Source: Comamonadaceae bacterium (GTDB lineage: Bacteria > Pseudomonadota > Gammaproteobacteria > Burkholderiales > Burkholderiaceae_C). From it: DNA of 64,000 nucleotides. The translations under genes were made by a program, and so were the position numbers. The stretch covers positions 62,001-126,000 of the forward strand of contig JAIYAR010000005.1 of assembly GCA_027488985.1 (NCBI GenBank), read 5' to 3'. The notes beneath the pieces are model-generated. The model was given only the letters and a program-made list of their open reading frames with translations. It did not search any database and was not told the DNA's origin. Shown here one piece after another: positions 24,394-32,629 of this stretch; the first letter of the stretch is position 1, and each line of letters begins with the position of its first letter.

Positions 24394-25181
24394 AGCACGA
24401 ACTCCTGACCGGCAGTTAGCCAATGAATTTCAGAACCAATGTGCAATTCCCGTGCATTGGTATGTCGCATTGATTCGATTTCTTGCATGATGAGCTCCGT
24501 TTCGGCGGGCTTCGTATGGGTGATATAGATGGGAAACTTACTACCCTCTTTTAATCGCGCCAACTGCTGACCCAAGGTGAGAGGTGCAAGGTGCAAGCTT
24601 AACTTTGCTAGGTCTAGTTCCTTGTTGCTGAATGCGGTCTCCACCACCAAGATTCCAACGTTCAGCTGATTAACTCTATCCCAAAACGGCGGAGAGTCTT
24701 CGGTGTCTCCAGAAAACACCCAACATGGTCCACCATCTGAAACTGAATATCCCACAGCGGGGACGGAGTGATTTGCATGGAGCGCTTCGACTGACATGCC
24801 ACAAACCACTTTCACCCCCCCTACGTCGATTGCCTCCATAGTCAGGAAGGGAAACTCAGCACTGGGGATCCGTGTGAAATCCGGCCAAATGACGTTGTTA
24901 AAAATGTGGGCCCTTAAAGCTTCCAAGGTGGACTCCAGACCATACAAACGCAAAGGTCCCTGTCTTTTTGCCGCAACGGCATCAAGCATCAACGGTAGGG
25001 CCGCAATATGGTCCAGATGTGAGTGAGTCAAAAACACATGGTCAATGGCCAGCATTTCATCAAGTGTTAAGTCACCAACACCTGTTCCTGCATCGACCAG
25101 AACAGATGAGCCCAATAGAAAAGACGTGGTTTTACAACCTTGTGCTATGGCACCGGAGCATCCAAGAACGCGAATCTTCAC
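24390..25181 (-). CDS. Class II-type 3',5'-cyclic nucleotide phosphodiesterase (MBL fold)
   Basis: A 263-residue metallo-beta-lactamase-fold hydrolase with the metal motif HSHLDH (near residue 53), further ligands in HANHSVPAVGY and FSGDTED, and a closing THTKP. The arrangement MKIRVLGCSGAI at the start and the His/Asp pattern match class II cAMP phosphodiesterases (yeast PDE1, Vibrio CpdP) better than RNase Z or glyoxalase II. It would hydrolyse cAMP or cGMP in the cytoplasm. It lies directly between a class III cyclase gene and the GAF-ATPase gene, 15 bases after the former and overlapping the latter by 4, which strongly suggests a dedicated signal-terminating role. Confidence 0.83.
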   Translation of the reverse strand: MKIRVLGCSGAIAQGCKTTSFLLGSSVLVDAGTGVGDLTLDEMLAIDHVFLTHSHLDHIAALPLMLDAVAAKRQGPLRLYGLESTLEALRAHIFNNVIWPDFTRIPSAEFPFLTMEAIDVGGVKVVCGMSVEALHANHSVPAVGYSVSDGGPCWVFSGDTEDSPPFWDRVNQLNVGILVVETAFSNKELDLAKLSLHLAPLTLGQQLARLKEGSKFPIYITHTKPAETELIMQEIESMRHTNARELHIGSEIHWLTAGQEFVL

Positions 25182-25196
25182 TGATTGGCCCCCACT

Positions 25197-27446
25197 TCAT
25201 TTTGTGTCGAAATTGGTTGCCCCGTCCCAACTGTCATCGAAAGGCAAGAAACGCATGGAGGCTATCCGCTCGGCGTACAAGCGGTAAAGGAATTTATTGG
25301 CATTCAAACGGGAAAGATTCAGCAACCCGACATCTGCATGGTCCCAATTCTGAGCACGGTAGGCCTTGAGTGTCTGAGCCCAAAGTTTGATTTCATCGAT
25401 CAATGCGGGAGCGGCATCCTTGGCCAAAGTGACGGGAGACCAAATAGTGACCGCTTGGTCTTTTCCCTTCACACGCACCTTGTCCAGCTCCTGCCAAACC
25501 ACGTCGTTTGCACCGCTCTTTGTCGCGTCACTCACGACAATTTCGACGCCATAAACCTTTGAAAGCGATTCGAGCCGTGAGCCTAGATTCACTGCATCGC
25601 CGATTACGGTGTAGCTCCTTCGGAGATCGGAACCCATGTCACCAACGCACATCATTCCTGTGTTGATCCCCACACCGATACCAATCAGAGGCAGGCCACT
25701 AGCTTCGTGCGTTTCATTGATTCGCTTTACCTCCTCCAGAATCTCTAGTGAGGCTTTCACCGCCAATTTTGCATGGTCATTAGACTCAATCGGGGCACCC
25801 CAGAACGCCATGACACAGTCGCCCATGTATTTATCAATGGTGCCCCGGTTTGCGCGGATCACTGCAGTCAATCGACTAAAGACGCCTGTCAGCATCGCTT
25901 GCAATTGCAAAGGCTCCATGGTTTCGGACATGTTGGTAAATCCCCGCATGTCACAAAACATGACTGTCATTTCACGGTTGATGGCCTTCATGCTGTAGCT
26001 ATCTGGATCCGCAACCATTTCATCGACCAGTTCAGGAGGAACATAGGTTCCGAAGAGGTTGGCGAGATCGCGCTTAGAGCGACTCTCCACAAAGTAGCCG
26101 TAGCTCATGTTCAACGCGAACGCAGTAATGGCCATTACCAAAGAGCCTGCCAGTGGAAGAACGAGGCCGTAACCCAAGTAAAGCCAGAGGTTCAGCAACA
26201 TCAACCCTGACAGCACAGCACCACTCAGGAGAACAGCTCGCATGGCGGACAACATTGGAAGTCCCAAGGACAAAAGAAGCCCTGAGACCACCAGTACAAC
26301 CAATTCATATCCCAAGGCGTAGTCCGGCTTTACCAATACATTTCCATCCAACAACGCTGAGATGACATTCGCATGTGTTTCTACACCTGGATATGCCTCT
26401 CCGACCGGGGTAACACGCATATCAAAAAGGCCGAGTGCCGTTGTACCCAGCAGAACAATTTTGTTTTTCAGTTGTTGCGGGGCTACTCGGTGCGCTAAAA
26501 CATCTGCAGCAGAAACATACCGAAAGGAACCGCCTTGGGCGTTGCCCGGACCTCTGAAGGGGATGAGCGCACCCGCACGTCGGTCGACCGGTATGCCCAG
26601 CACCTTGTCACCTTGAGTTAACAAAAGTCTGTCGACGCCTTGGTAAGCCCTTGGCAAATAGGACTCCTTGGAGAACGACGGAAGAACTTTGGGCATACCC
26701 ACAATGGCCCGAAACATAGCCAGAGAGAGCGCTTCGTAATAGGCCCCCTTGTATTGGGCGATCAGTGGAACTGACCTCACCACCCCGTCAGGGTCTGTAA
26801 TGGAGTTGAAGTGTCCCGCATGTGGTGCATTAGTTGCGATACCTTCGATGTTGGCACCGAATGCGGTCCATTCCGTTGCATCCAAGTTCCGGCCAGCAAG
26901 CGCATCCGCCCTAAACACGGGATCAGGCAACTTTCCGCTCGACCTACCTTGTGGGTCGTTGGTGAAGAAGTAGCCCAACACGACCGGTCTGCCTGCTAGC
27001 GATTCGCCAAAAATTTTGTCGAAATCCAGACGGGGTTTCAGATCCTGCAACTTTGCCAAAAATGCAGATTGATCACTTAGTTCCTTAACAGCAAGAGCGT
27101 TAAGTTGCTTTAAGCCGGAGCTTTCGTCCGGCTCGGCAAAAACAACATCGACCCCTAAAAGCGCAATCTGCTGCTCAACAAATAGGTTGTTAACTAGCTC
27201 AGCAAGGCGGTTTCTGCTCCAGGGCCAACGCCCAATTTCCGCGAGGCTCTTTTCATCTATGTCGACAATGACGATGCGCTCGTCCATCGTCTTGGGCATA
27301 GTTGCCCGAAGCCGAGTATCGTAAATGATGTCATCCAAGCGCTGAAGCACGCCCAAATGCAACACCCCCATAGCATGGAGGAGCGCAAAAACCAGAGGGA
27401 TCAAGGTGACCGCTATGCGCGGCCAATGCCTTTTAATGGCCTTCAC
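25197..27446 (-). CDS. CHASE2-domain class III adenylate cyclase
   Basis: A 749-residue membrane receptor cyclase. An N-terminal helix (about 10-28) precedes a periplasmic CHASE2 sensor (about 35-365, with IVIVDIDEKSLAEIGRWPW). Three more helices follow (380-450), then the cyclase homology domain (about 485-680). Catalytic residues are all present: metal-binding D499 (FCDMRGFT) and D543 (YMGD), adenine-specifying K539 and D617 (GDAVNLGSR), and transition-state N620 and R624. The Lys/Asp pair predicts ATP rather than GTP as substrate. The last 70 residues are helical. It lies directly upstream of the phosphodiesterase gene. The CHASE2 ligand is unknown. Confidence 0.9.
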   Translation of the reverse strand: MKAIKRHWPRIAVTLIPLVFALLHAMGVLHLGVLQRLDDIIYDTRLRATMPKTMDERIVIVDIDEKSLAEIGRWPWSRNRLAELVNNLFVEQQIALLGVDVVFAEPDESSGLKQLNALAVKELSDQSAFLAKLQDLKPRLDFDKIFGESLAGRPVVLGYFFTNDPQGRSSGKLPDPVFRADALAGRNLDATEWTAFGANIEGIATNAPHAGHFNSITDPDGVVRSVPLIAQYKGAYYEALSLAMFRAIVGMPKVLPSFSKESYLPRAYQGVDRLLLTQGDKVLGIPVDRRAGALIPFRGPGNAQGGSFRYVSAADVLAHRVAPQQLKNKIVLLGTTALGLFDMRVTPVGEAYPGVETHANVISALLDGNVLVKPDYALGYELVVLVVSGLLLSLGLPMLSAMRAVLLSGAVLSGLMLLNLWLYLGYGLVLPLAGSLVMAITAFALNMSYGYFVESRSKRDLANLFGTYVPPELVDEMVADPDSYSMKAINREMTVMFCDMRGFTNMSETMEPLQLQAMLTGVFSRLTAVIRANRGTIDKYMGDCVMAFWGAPIESNDHAKLAVKASLEILEEVKRINETHEASGLPLIGIGVGINTGMMCVGDMGSDLRRSYTVIGDAVNLGSRLESLSKVYGVEIVVSDATKSGANDVVWQELDKVRVKGKDQAVTIWSPVTLAKDAAPALIDEIKLWAQTLKAYRAQNWDHADVGLLNLSRLNANKFLYRLYAERIASMRFLPFDDSWDGATNFDTK

Positions 27447-27493
27447 GGGGGCAAATTATCAATAAACAGCCGCCACACAGGCAAGTGAAGGCT

Positions 27494-28159
27494 TCAGTGT
27501 TGTACGAATTGCATTTGGGTGCCAGCCAGCTCCACCAAATCACCATTCTTTAGTGGAATTGGATCTGCACCTATTGGTGAGCCATTCAGTGTGGGGTTTC
27601 CGGCACCTTCGACATGATGCACAACAAATCCCTGCTGTCGCCTGGTGATGGCTGCGACTGCAACTCCTGGCTTGCCGATTGTTGTAACCACCTTTGTCAA
27701 GGGCACCTCTCGGCCGGACGCAGCACCCGATAACACCTTGATCGCTGCGTGGAATGCACCCAAACCCTGTGAGTCGCCCGCAACGGTAGAAAAACCGGAG
27801 TTCAAGGGCTGGGAAGCGGTTACAGCAGGCTTCGCCTTTACCACCATGGTTTTATCGAAGTTGTCCACGACACCGTCGGCCATAAACTTGATCTTGTACT
27901 TGCCTATCTCAATCCCGTCACCATGTCGGAGCTGCTGTTTTTTGACTGCCTTGCCGTTAACATAGGTGCCGTTGGTACTGTTGAGGTCCTCCAGAAAAAC
28001 ATCTGCACCTGTCATCAAGATAACTGCGTGCTCACCACTAACAGCAAGGTTGTCAATCACAATATCGTTGTAAGGTCGCCGCCCCAAAGTCGTTCTGTCT
28101 TTGGTGATTTGGACTTCTTTGATCACGACCTCATCGATCGACACGATCATTTTCGGCAT
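27494..28159 (-). CDS. Tandem FHA-domain protein
   Basis: A 221-residue soluble protein. The first FHA domain (residues about 20-95) has every phosphothreonine-binding hallmark: LGRRPYNDIVI, SGEHAVI and DLNSTNGTYVNG. A Thr-containing linker with DKTMVVK, a candidate phosphorylation site, follows. The second FHA-like domain (about 135-221: TTIGKPGVAVAAITRRQQ, NPTLNGSPI, LKNGDLVELAG) lacks the Arg and Ser of the binding site and is probably structural. FHA proteins read Ser/Thr phosphorylation, so this is the likely effector or adaptor of the kinase two genes upstream. It shares strand and operon with PP2C and kinase genes. Confidence 0.87.
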   Translation of the reverse strand: MPKMIVSIDEVVIKEVQITKDRTTLGRRPYNDIVIDNLAVSGEHAVILMTGADVFLEDLNSTNGTYVNGKAVKKQQLRHGDGIEIGKYKIKFMADGVVDNFDKTMVVKAKPAVTASQPLNSGFSTVAGDSQGLGAFHAAIKVLSGAASGREVPLTKVVTTIGKPGVAVAAITRRQQGFVVHHVEGAGNPTLNGSPIGADPIPLKNGDLVELAGTQMQFVQH

Positions 28160-28206
28160 GATCGACTCCTTTTCCTGTAGTTGTTTCTGGAAAACATTTT
28201 TTAAAT

Positions 28207-28992
28207 TTACTTCCCTAACAGCCGGGCTATGAAGCCCTTTCTTTCAGCTGTCTCTTTCGCCGCAATCATCACGACTGAAATATTGTCTTTGCCGCCATTC
28301 TCATTGGCAACAGCCACAAGGTGATCAGCCACTTGATCCAGCCCCGAGCCTTGGCCAGTAATTCTAGCGATTACTTCGTCTGACACCATATCAGACAAGC
28401 CATCTGAGCACATAAGATACAAATCACCGGCCTCCACCGGAAACTCGTTGACCTCCAACATCACCGACTGCTCCACACCCAATGCACGCGTGACAAGATT
28501 CTTGATCGGGGAAACTGTTGCCTGCTCTGCAGTGATCAACCCTGCGTCGATTTGCTCTTGTAGCAAGGAGTGATCTTTTGTGATCTGTTCCATCGCACCT
28601 GAACGGATCCTGTAACAACGTGAATCCCCAATATGCCCCACGAGCAGCCGCTCATCTTTGAATACACAAAGGACAAGGGTGGTTCCCATGCCAGCAAAAG
28701 CGGGGTTGGCGTTAGCTGAGTTGTAGATCGCCAGATTGGCGTTGTCGACACAGATTTCCATGGCGCGCCGGATTTCTTTGGGCTGGGCCAGCACACCGGC
28801 TTCGATCAACCATCGACTCAGTTCCGATTTAATGAATGCAGTCGCCATCCCGCTGGCAATCTCACCTGCGTTGTAGCCGCCCATGCCATCGGCAAGCACA
28901 GCCACCAAAGACTCTTCGTCGAAAGCAACGGAATCTTCATTGTTATCTCTCGCCCTGCCGGGATCTGTTGCCGCATGAAATTGGTAGTTCAT
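28207..28992 (-). CDS. PP2C-type Ser/Thr protein phosphatase
   Basis: A 261-residue cytosolic metal-dependent phosphatase of the PP2C/PrpC/Stp type. Metal-binding motifs are present in order: DNNEDS (near residue 18), ADGMGGYNAGEIAS (near 37), GDSRCYR (near 120), SDGLSDMV (near 195) and GGKDNISVVMI (near 240). It should reverse phosphorylation by the kinase encoded immediately upstream. ATG 28992 begins four bases after the kinase stop. An upstream in-frame start at 29073 would run back into the kinase gene and does not resemble the family. Kinase and phosphatase genes in tandem are typical of bacterial Hanks-type systems. Confidence 0.92.
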   Translation of the reverse strand: MNYQFHAATDPGRARDNNEDSVAFDEESLVAVLADGMGGYNAGEIASGMATAFIKSELSRWLIEAGVLAQPKEIRRAMEICVDNANLAIYNSANANPAFAGMGTTLVLCVFKDERLLVGHIGDSRCYRIRSGAMEQITKDHSLLQEQIDAGLITAEQATVSPIKNLVTRALGVEQSVMLEVNEFPVEAGDLYLMCSDGLSDMVSDEVIARITGQGSGLDQVADHLVAVANENGGKDNISVVMIAAKETAERKGFIARLLGK

Positions 28993-28996
28993 TGTT

Positions 28997-31639
28997 TTAT
29001 ATTTCCACGTCCGGCCCACGACTGATCTGGGTGGACGCAAATTCTGTTCCATCCTGTGCAGCGGTACGTTCAAAGGCGCTCGTACTTTCGAACGGATTTA
29101 CCGGGTTATCGCCAGCAACTTGATTGGCTGCGGACATGTCTTGAAGGTGACGCAGCAATGCCTCCGAAAACTCAGCGCCTGTCTGAAACCGGAGGTCCGG
29201 TTGTTTTTGTAATGCCTTGTTGACCACAAGAGCCAGCGATTCACTCAGTTCACCGCGATGGACACGGGGGCTGGCAGCTTCTTCGTTGGCGATTTTGTAC
29301 ATGAGCTCAGCCATCGACTCCCCCCGGAAAGGAAGGACTCCTGTGAGAAGTTGGTACAGCATGACCCCCAGGGAGTAAAGGTCCGATCGTCCATCCACTT
29401 TTTTCCCCGCCAGTTGCTCTGGAGACATAAAGCTGGGTGTTCCAAGCACCAAACCGGTTTTCGTCTTGCTGCTGTCTGTGATGCGGGCAATTCCGAAATC
29501 AGTAACTTTAACGGTATCTGTGTCCCTCTCGTACATGATGTTCGCAGGCTTGATGTCGCGGTGGACCACCAGTTGCCGGTGCGCATAGTCCAAGGCAAGA
29601 GCTACACGGCTCACCACGCTGATGACCGTGGCAACAGGCAAAAGATTTCCATGCTTGGTGTGCTCGGCAAGATCACGGCCCTTTAAGAACTCCATGGCAA
29701 TGTACGCAAGGTCATGCTCCTCGCCCGCGTCGAAAATCGTAACGATATTCTGGTGCTGTAGTCGCCCTGCTGTTTCTGCCTCGCGAAAGAATCGCTCTCT
29801 GGCATCGATCAGCTCGTCGCCTGAAAACTCCTCGCTCAGCGCCATGGTCTTAATGGCAACTACCCGTCCAATTTTCGGATCTCTGCCTTGGTAGACCACA
29901 CCCATCGCGCCCTTGCCCAGCTCTTTTTCTACCTGGTAGCGCCCCAACATGGGCTTTTCCATGGAAGTGCCGTCGAGAACCATAGTGCCGCCCACATGAC
30001 TTCCTGCACCAAGGATCACCGTTTCCGACAAATGCTTTGCCCTGTTTAGCTTTTGCTGCACATCCTTGAAAGCCGAGTCCATGGAAGCAATATGTTCGTA
30101 GACTGCCTGAGCCTTGTTGAATTGGCGCTTGCGTTCGAAATCCAGTGCAAGGCTGTACAGATTGCCCAGTACGGCATCGCTTCCCGGAACGCGACGGAAT
30201 CGGTCAAACGCCATATCCAATTGCCCTTGGCCTTGAAGGGCAAGACCCATCATCCGGTTTGTTTCTGCGGACTCTTCATCCGACTTCACCTTCCCAGCTT
30301 CAGTCACTAAAAAGCGCTTGGTCGTCAATCCCATGTGTCCGGTCAAAAGAACCAGAACTGGCAGCAACAACTTCACCCACATAGACGCACCGGCAAGTAA
30401 CCCGTACTCGAGGCCTACCAACACGATAAACAGTGAACCTGTTGTCCAAGCGGCCGCAGCAGCAGATAGTCTTGGCAAGCCCCAAAGCACATACCCAAAT
30501 ACCGCAAGGAGCGCCGCAAAGCTAATCCAAAGTCCCCAAGCAGGCTCTACGATAAAGTGCTCACTCAAAATACTCGACGTAATGTGCGCAATCGTTTCCG
30601 CTGGCGACAGTGCTGGATGCCCGGGTACAGGAAATTGCACGCCCACTCCAGCTGCAGTCGCACCGATGATCACAATCTTGTCAGCGTATTTGGACGCAGG
30701 AATTTTTCCGCTGATCACGTCGTAGAAAGAATCCACTTGGAAAGCCGGTCTGCCATCGCGATCGCGATAAAACTGTGGAAGCATCAGCGCTGACGAATCC
30801 GTCTTTATCTTCAAGCGACCAAGCTGGACTGAGTCTCCCTCGTTCAAGCGGATGTCGGCCGTAGTGAGATTCAAGCTTTTGAGAGCCGCCAACAACGACA
30901 TTGAGGGGACGGCCTTACCGAAATAATTGACCAGCAATGGCTCCGACCGGACAGCACCATCTTGATCAAGAAACTGATTCAAATGTCCGACTGCAAGGGC
31001 CTCGCGTCCCAATAGGTCTATGGGGTACTGCCCGCTTAAGGCGGGAAGAGAATACCCATTTGTTTCATCCAAAGCTTGCTTTGCCACGAAAGCTGGAAGG
31101 TCGACATCAGGTTTCCCTTGGGGCTCACCCAACGAGAAGATGGAAGGCAACACAACATTTCCTGCCCGGTGAAGGCTTTTGGCCAAAAAAGTATCTGTGT
31201 CCAACGCTACTTCGGCCTCAGAAATTGTCCGGGCTATTGCTTCCAAGTTAGCCGTTGCAGGATCTGCACTATCCAACAATAGTTTCAGTTTCTGGATGTA
31301 TATCAAACCGGCATCTACTTGCGGCTCGAAAAAAAACACTGTCTGAACAACTGTTTTTGCTTTCGCCTGAGCCAACAAATCGATCATGTTGGCTTGGTAC
31401 GTTCTCGGCCAAGGCCATCGTCCGAGATTTGAAATGCTTTGATCATCAATCGCAATAACTGCGATCCGATCAGAAGGTTGGCGGTTAGTGGCGGTACTGG
31501 CTACGTCATAAAAACGACGCTCGAGGGAACTGACAAAGCCCGAGAATGTGTATGCGGTCAGGCTAATTACAACAACCACCAAGCCGGCAAACCAGTCCGA
31601 GCGCCACATTGCGGGCTTGTTTATACGATTTTTTGCCAC
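28997..31639 (-). CDS. CHASE2-domain Hanks-type Ser/Thr protein kinase
   Basis: An 880-residue membrane receptor kinase. One N-terminal helix (about 15-35), a periplasmic CHASE2 sensor (about 40-365), three helices (368-440), a helical TPR-like linker (460-535), then the kinase (about 567-830). Key residues are visible: glycine loop GKGAMG, K597 in VAIK, catalytic D695 in HRDIKPAN, D714 in DFG, and SPEQ after the activation loop, which carries several Thr/Ser. Topology is the reverse of PknB-type kinases: sensor first, kinase last. Translation starts at GTG 31639 behind a strong GAGGAGG site. It heads the signalling operon. Its CHASE2 domain parallels that of the cyclase three genes downstream. 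Confidence 0.92.
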   Translation of the reverse strand: MAKNRINKPAMWRSDWFAGLVVVVISLTAYTFSGFVSSLERRFYDVASTATNRQPSDRIAVIAIDDQSISNLGRWPWPRTYQANMIDLLAQAKAKTVVQTVFFFEPQVDAGLIYIQKLKLLLDSADPATANLEAIARTISEAEVALDTDTFLAKSLHRAGNVVLPSIFSLGEPQGKPDVDLPAFVAKQALDETNGYSLPALSGQYPIDLLGREALAVGHLNQFLDQDGAVRSEPLLVNYFGKAVPSMSLLAALKSLNLTTADIRLNEGDSVQLGRLKIKTDSSALMLPQFYRDRDGRPAFQVDSFYDVISGKIPASKYADKIVIIGATAAGVGVQFPVPGHPALSPAETIAHITSSILSEHFIVEPAWGLWISFAALLAVFGYVLWGLPRLSAAAAAWTTGSLFIVLVGLEYGLLAGASMWVKLLLPVLVLLTGHMGLTTKRFLVTEAGKVKSDEESAETNRMMGLALQGQGQLDMAFDRFRRVPGSDAVLGNLYSLALDFERKRQFNKAQAVYEHIASMDSAFKDVQQKLNRAKHLSETVILGAGSHVGGTMVLDGTSMEKPMLGRYQVEKELGKGAMGVVYQGRDPKIGRVVAIKTMALSEEFSGDELIDARERFFREAETAGRLQHQNIVTIFDAGEEHDLAYIAMEFLKGRDLAEHTKHGNLLPVATVISVVSRVALALDYAHRQLVVHRDIKPANIMYERDTDTVKVTDFGIARITDSSKTKTGLVLGTPSFMSPEQLAGKKVDGRSDLYSLGVMLYQLLTGVLPFRGESMAELMYKIANEEAASPRVHRGELSESLALVVNKALQKQPDLRFQTGAEFSEALLRHLQDMSAANQVAGDNPVNPFESTSAFERTAAQDGTEFASTQISRGPDVEI

Positions 31640-31654
31640 ACGCCTCCTCTATGT

Positions 31655-31668
31655 AAACCTTGAGGTTT
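31655..31668. promoter_or_regulatory. Palindrome upstream of the signalling operon
   Basis: AAACCT-tg-AGGTTT is a perfect 14-bp inverted repeat 16-29 bases upstream of the kinase start codon. The two-base centre makes a DNA operator more likely than an RNA hairpin. The regulator is unknown. I see nothing else in the 179-base gap to terC. Confidence 0.4.
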
Positions 31669-31818
31669 GTTTGATCCAGTTTACCCACGAAGAAGGCATA
31701 AACCAGCGTGAGAAAGACGTTATCAGAGCCATTGGACTTCAACAAGGCGCAGAACCATCTGCCGACTGGTTTGCGGACAGATGGCAACAGAGTTCGACAA
31801 AAGGACCGGGAATCAAGC

Positions 31819-32526
31819 TCAAATCTTGTTTTTCGCAACGGTCGCACGTCGACGCACGACATAACCGGTTGCATACACCAACAATGCGCCGGTGACACCG
31901 AATGCATAGCCCCAGACTTTCTCCTGAGGGAAGAAGCCCACCAAGGCGGGGTCACTGTGTGCCATGGTGCCAGCAATCCAACCCAGTAGCATTCCACCGA
32001 CAGTGATGATCAATGGGAATCTGTCCATCAACTTCAATACCAATTGGCTGCCCCACACAATGATGGGAATGCTGACCAAGAGTCCGAAAATCACCAAGGG
32101 CAACTGATGGGACTCGCCCGCTCCTGTGGCAGCGCCGGCAATCGCAATCACGTTGTCCACGCTCATGACGAGATCTGCCACGATCACAGTCTTTACCGCC
32201 GCCCAGAGTTTGTCACTACCTTCAATGCCGGAGTGCCCATCTTCATCTTGGGGAGACAACAGTTTGATGCCGATCCAAAGCAGAAGGGCGGCACCCACCA
32301 GCTTGAGATAGGGAACTTGCAAGAGCGTCAACGCGAATGCGATAAGCACCACCCTCAGCACGATCGCACCGGCGGTTCCCCACAAAATGCCTTTCAGACG
32401 CTGGTTTTCCGGAAGCTTTCGGCAAGCCAAAGCGATCACAACGGCGTTATCACCGCCCAGCAGGATATCGATCATGATGATCTGCCCGACGGCCAGCCAA
32501 AAATGCGCTGTCAAAAACTCTTCCAT
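31819..32526 (-). CDS. TerC/YjbE family membrane protein
   Basis: A 235-residue membrane protein with about seven helices and TerC acidic motifs IMIDILLGGDNAVVIALACR (residues about 17-36) and VIVADLVMSVDNVIAIAGAA (about 103-122). Metal-ion export or supply of metals to exported enzymes is the family role. It differs from the paralogue at 16070 by a GlyGlyAsp in the first motif, as in the YjbE branch. ATG 32526 follows a G-rich site; an in-frame ATG at 32541 adds five residues. No yybP-ykoY element is seen upstream. The 103 bases before it hold the sucD terminator. Confidence 0.83.
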   Translation of the reverse strand: MEEFLTAHFWLAVGQIIMIDILLGGDNAVVIALACRKLPENQRLKGILWGTAGAIVLRVVLIAFALTLLQVPYLKLVGAALLLWIGIKLLSPQDEDGHSGIEGSDKLWAAVKTVIVADLVMSVDNVIAIAGAATGAGESHQLPLVIFGLLVSIPIIVWGSQLVLKLMDRFPLIITVGGMLLGWIAGTMAHSDPALVGFFPQEKVWGYAFGVTGALLVYATGYVVRRRATVAKNKI

Positions 32527-32556
32527 ACAACCCCCATCCATTCCAGCACTAGAAAC

Positions 32557-32595
32557 AACAAAGCCGGATTGTCCCGCAAGACACCCGGCTTTGTT
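32557..32595 (-). terminator. Terminator hairpin after sucCD
   Basis: AACAAAGCCGG at 32557-32567 pairs perfectly with CCGGCTTTGTT at 32585-32595, an 11-bp stem with a 17-base loop, 35 bases past the sucD stop. The T-run is short. A second stem, CCCGGGC-cta-GCCCGGG, lies at 32601-32617 between sucD and this hairpin. Confidence 0.7.
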
Positions 32596-32629
32596 AATCG
32601 CCCGGGCCTAGCCCGGGGGAAAGAACTGC

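Noticed and set aside
28993..29073. 27-codon N-terminal extension of the PP2C phosphatase
   Set aside because: It would run into the kinase gene; PP2C proteins start close to the DNNEDS motif, as with ATG 28992.
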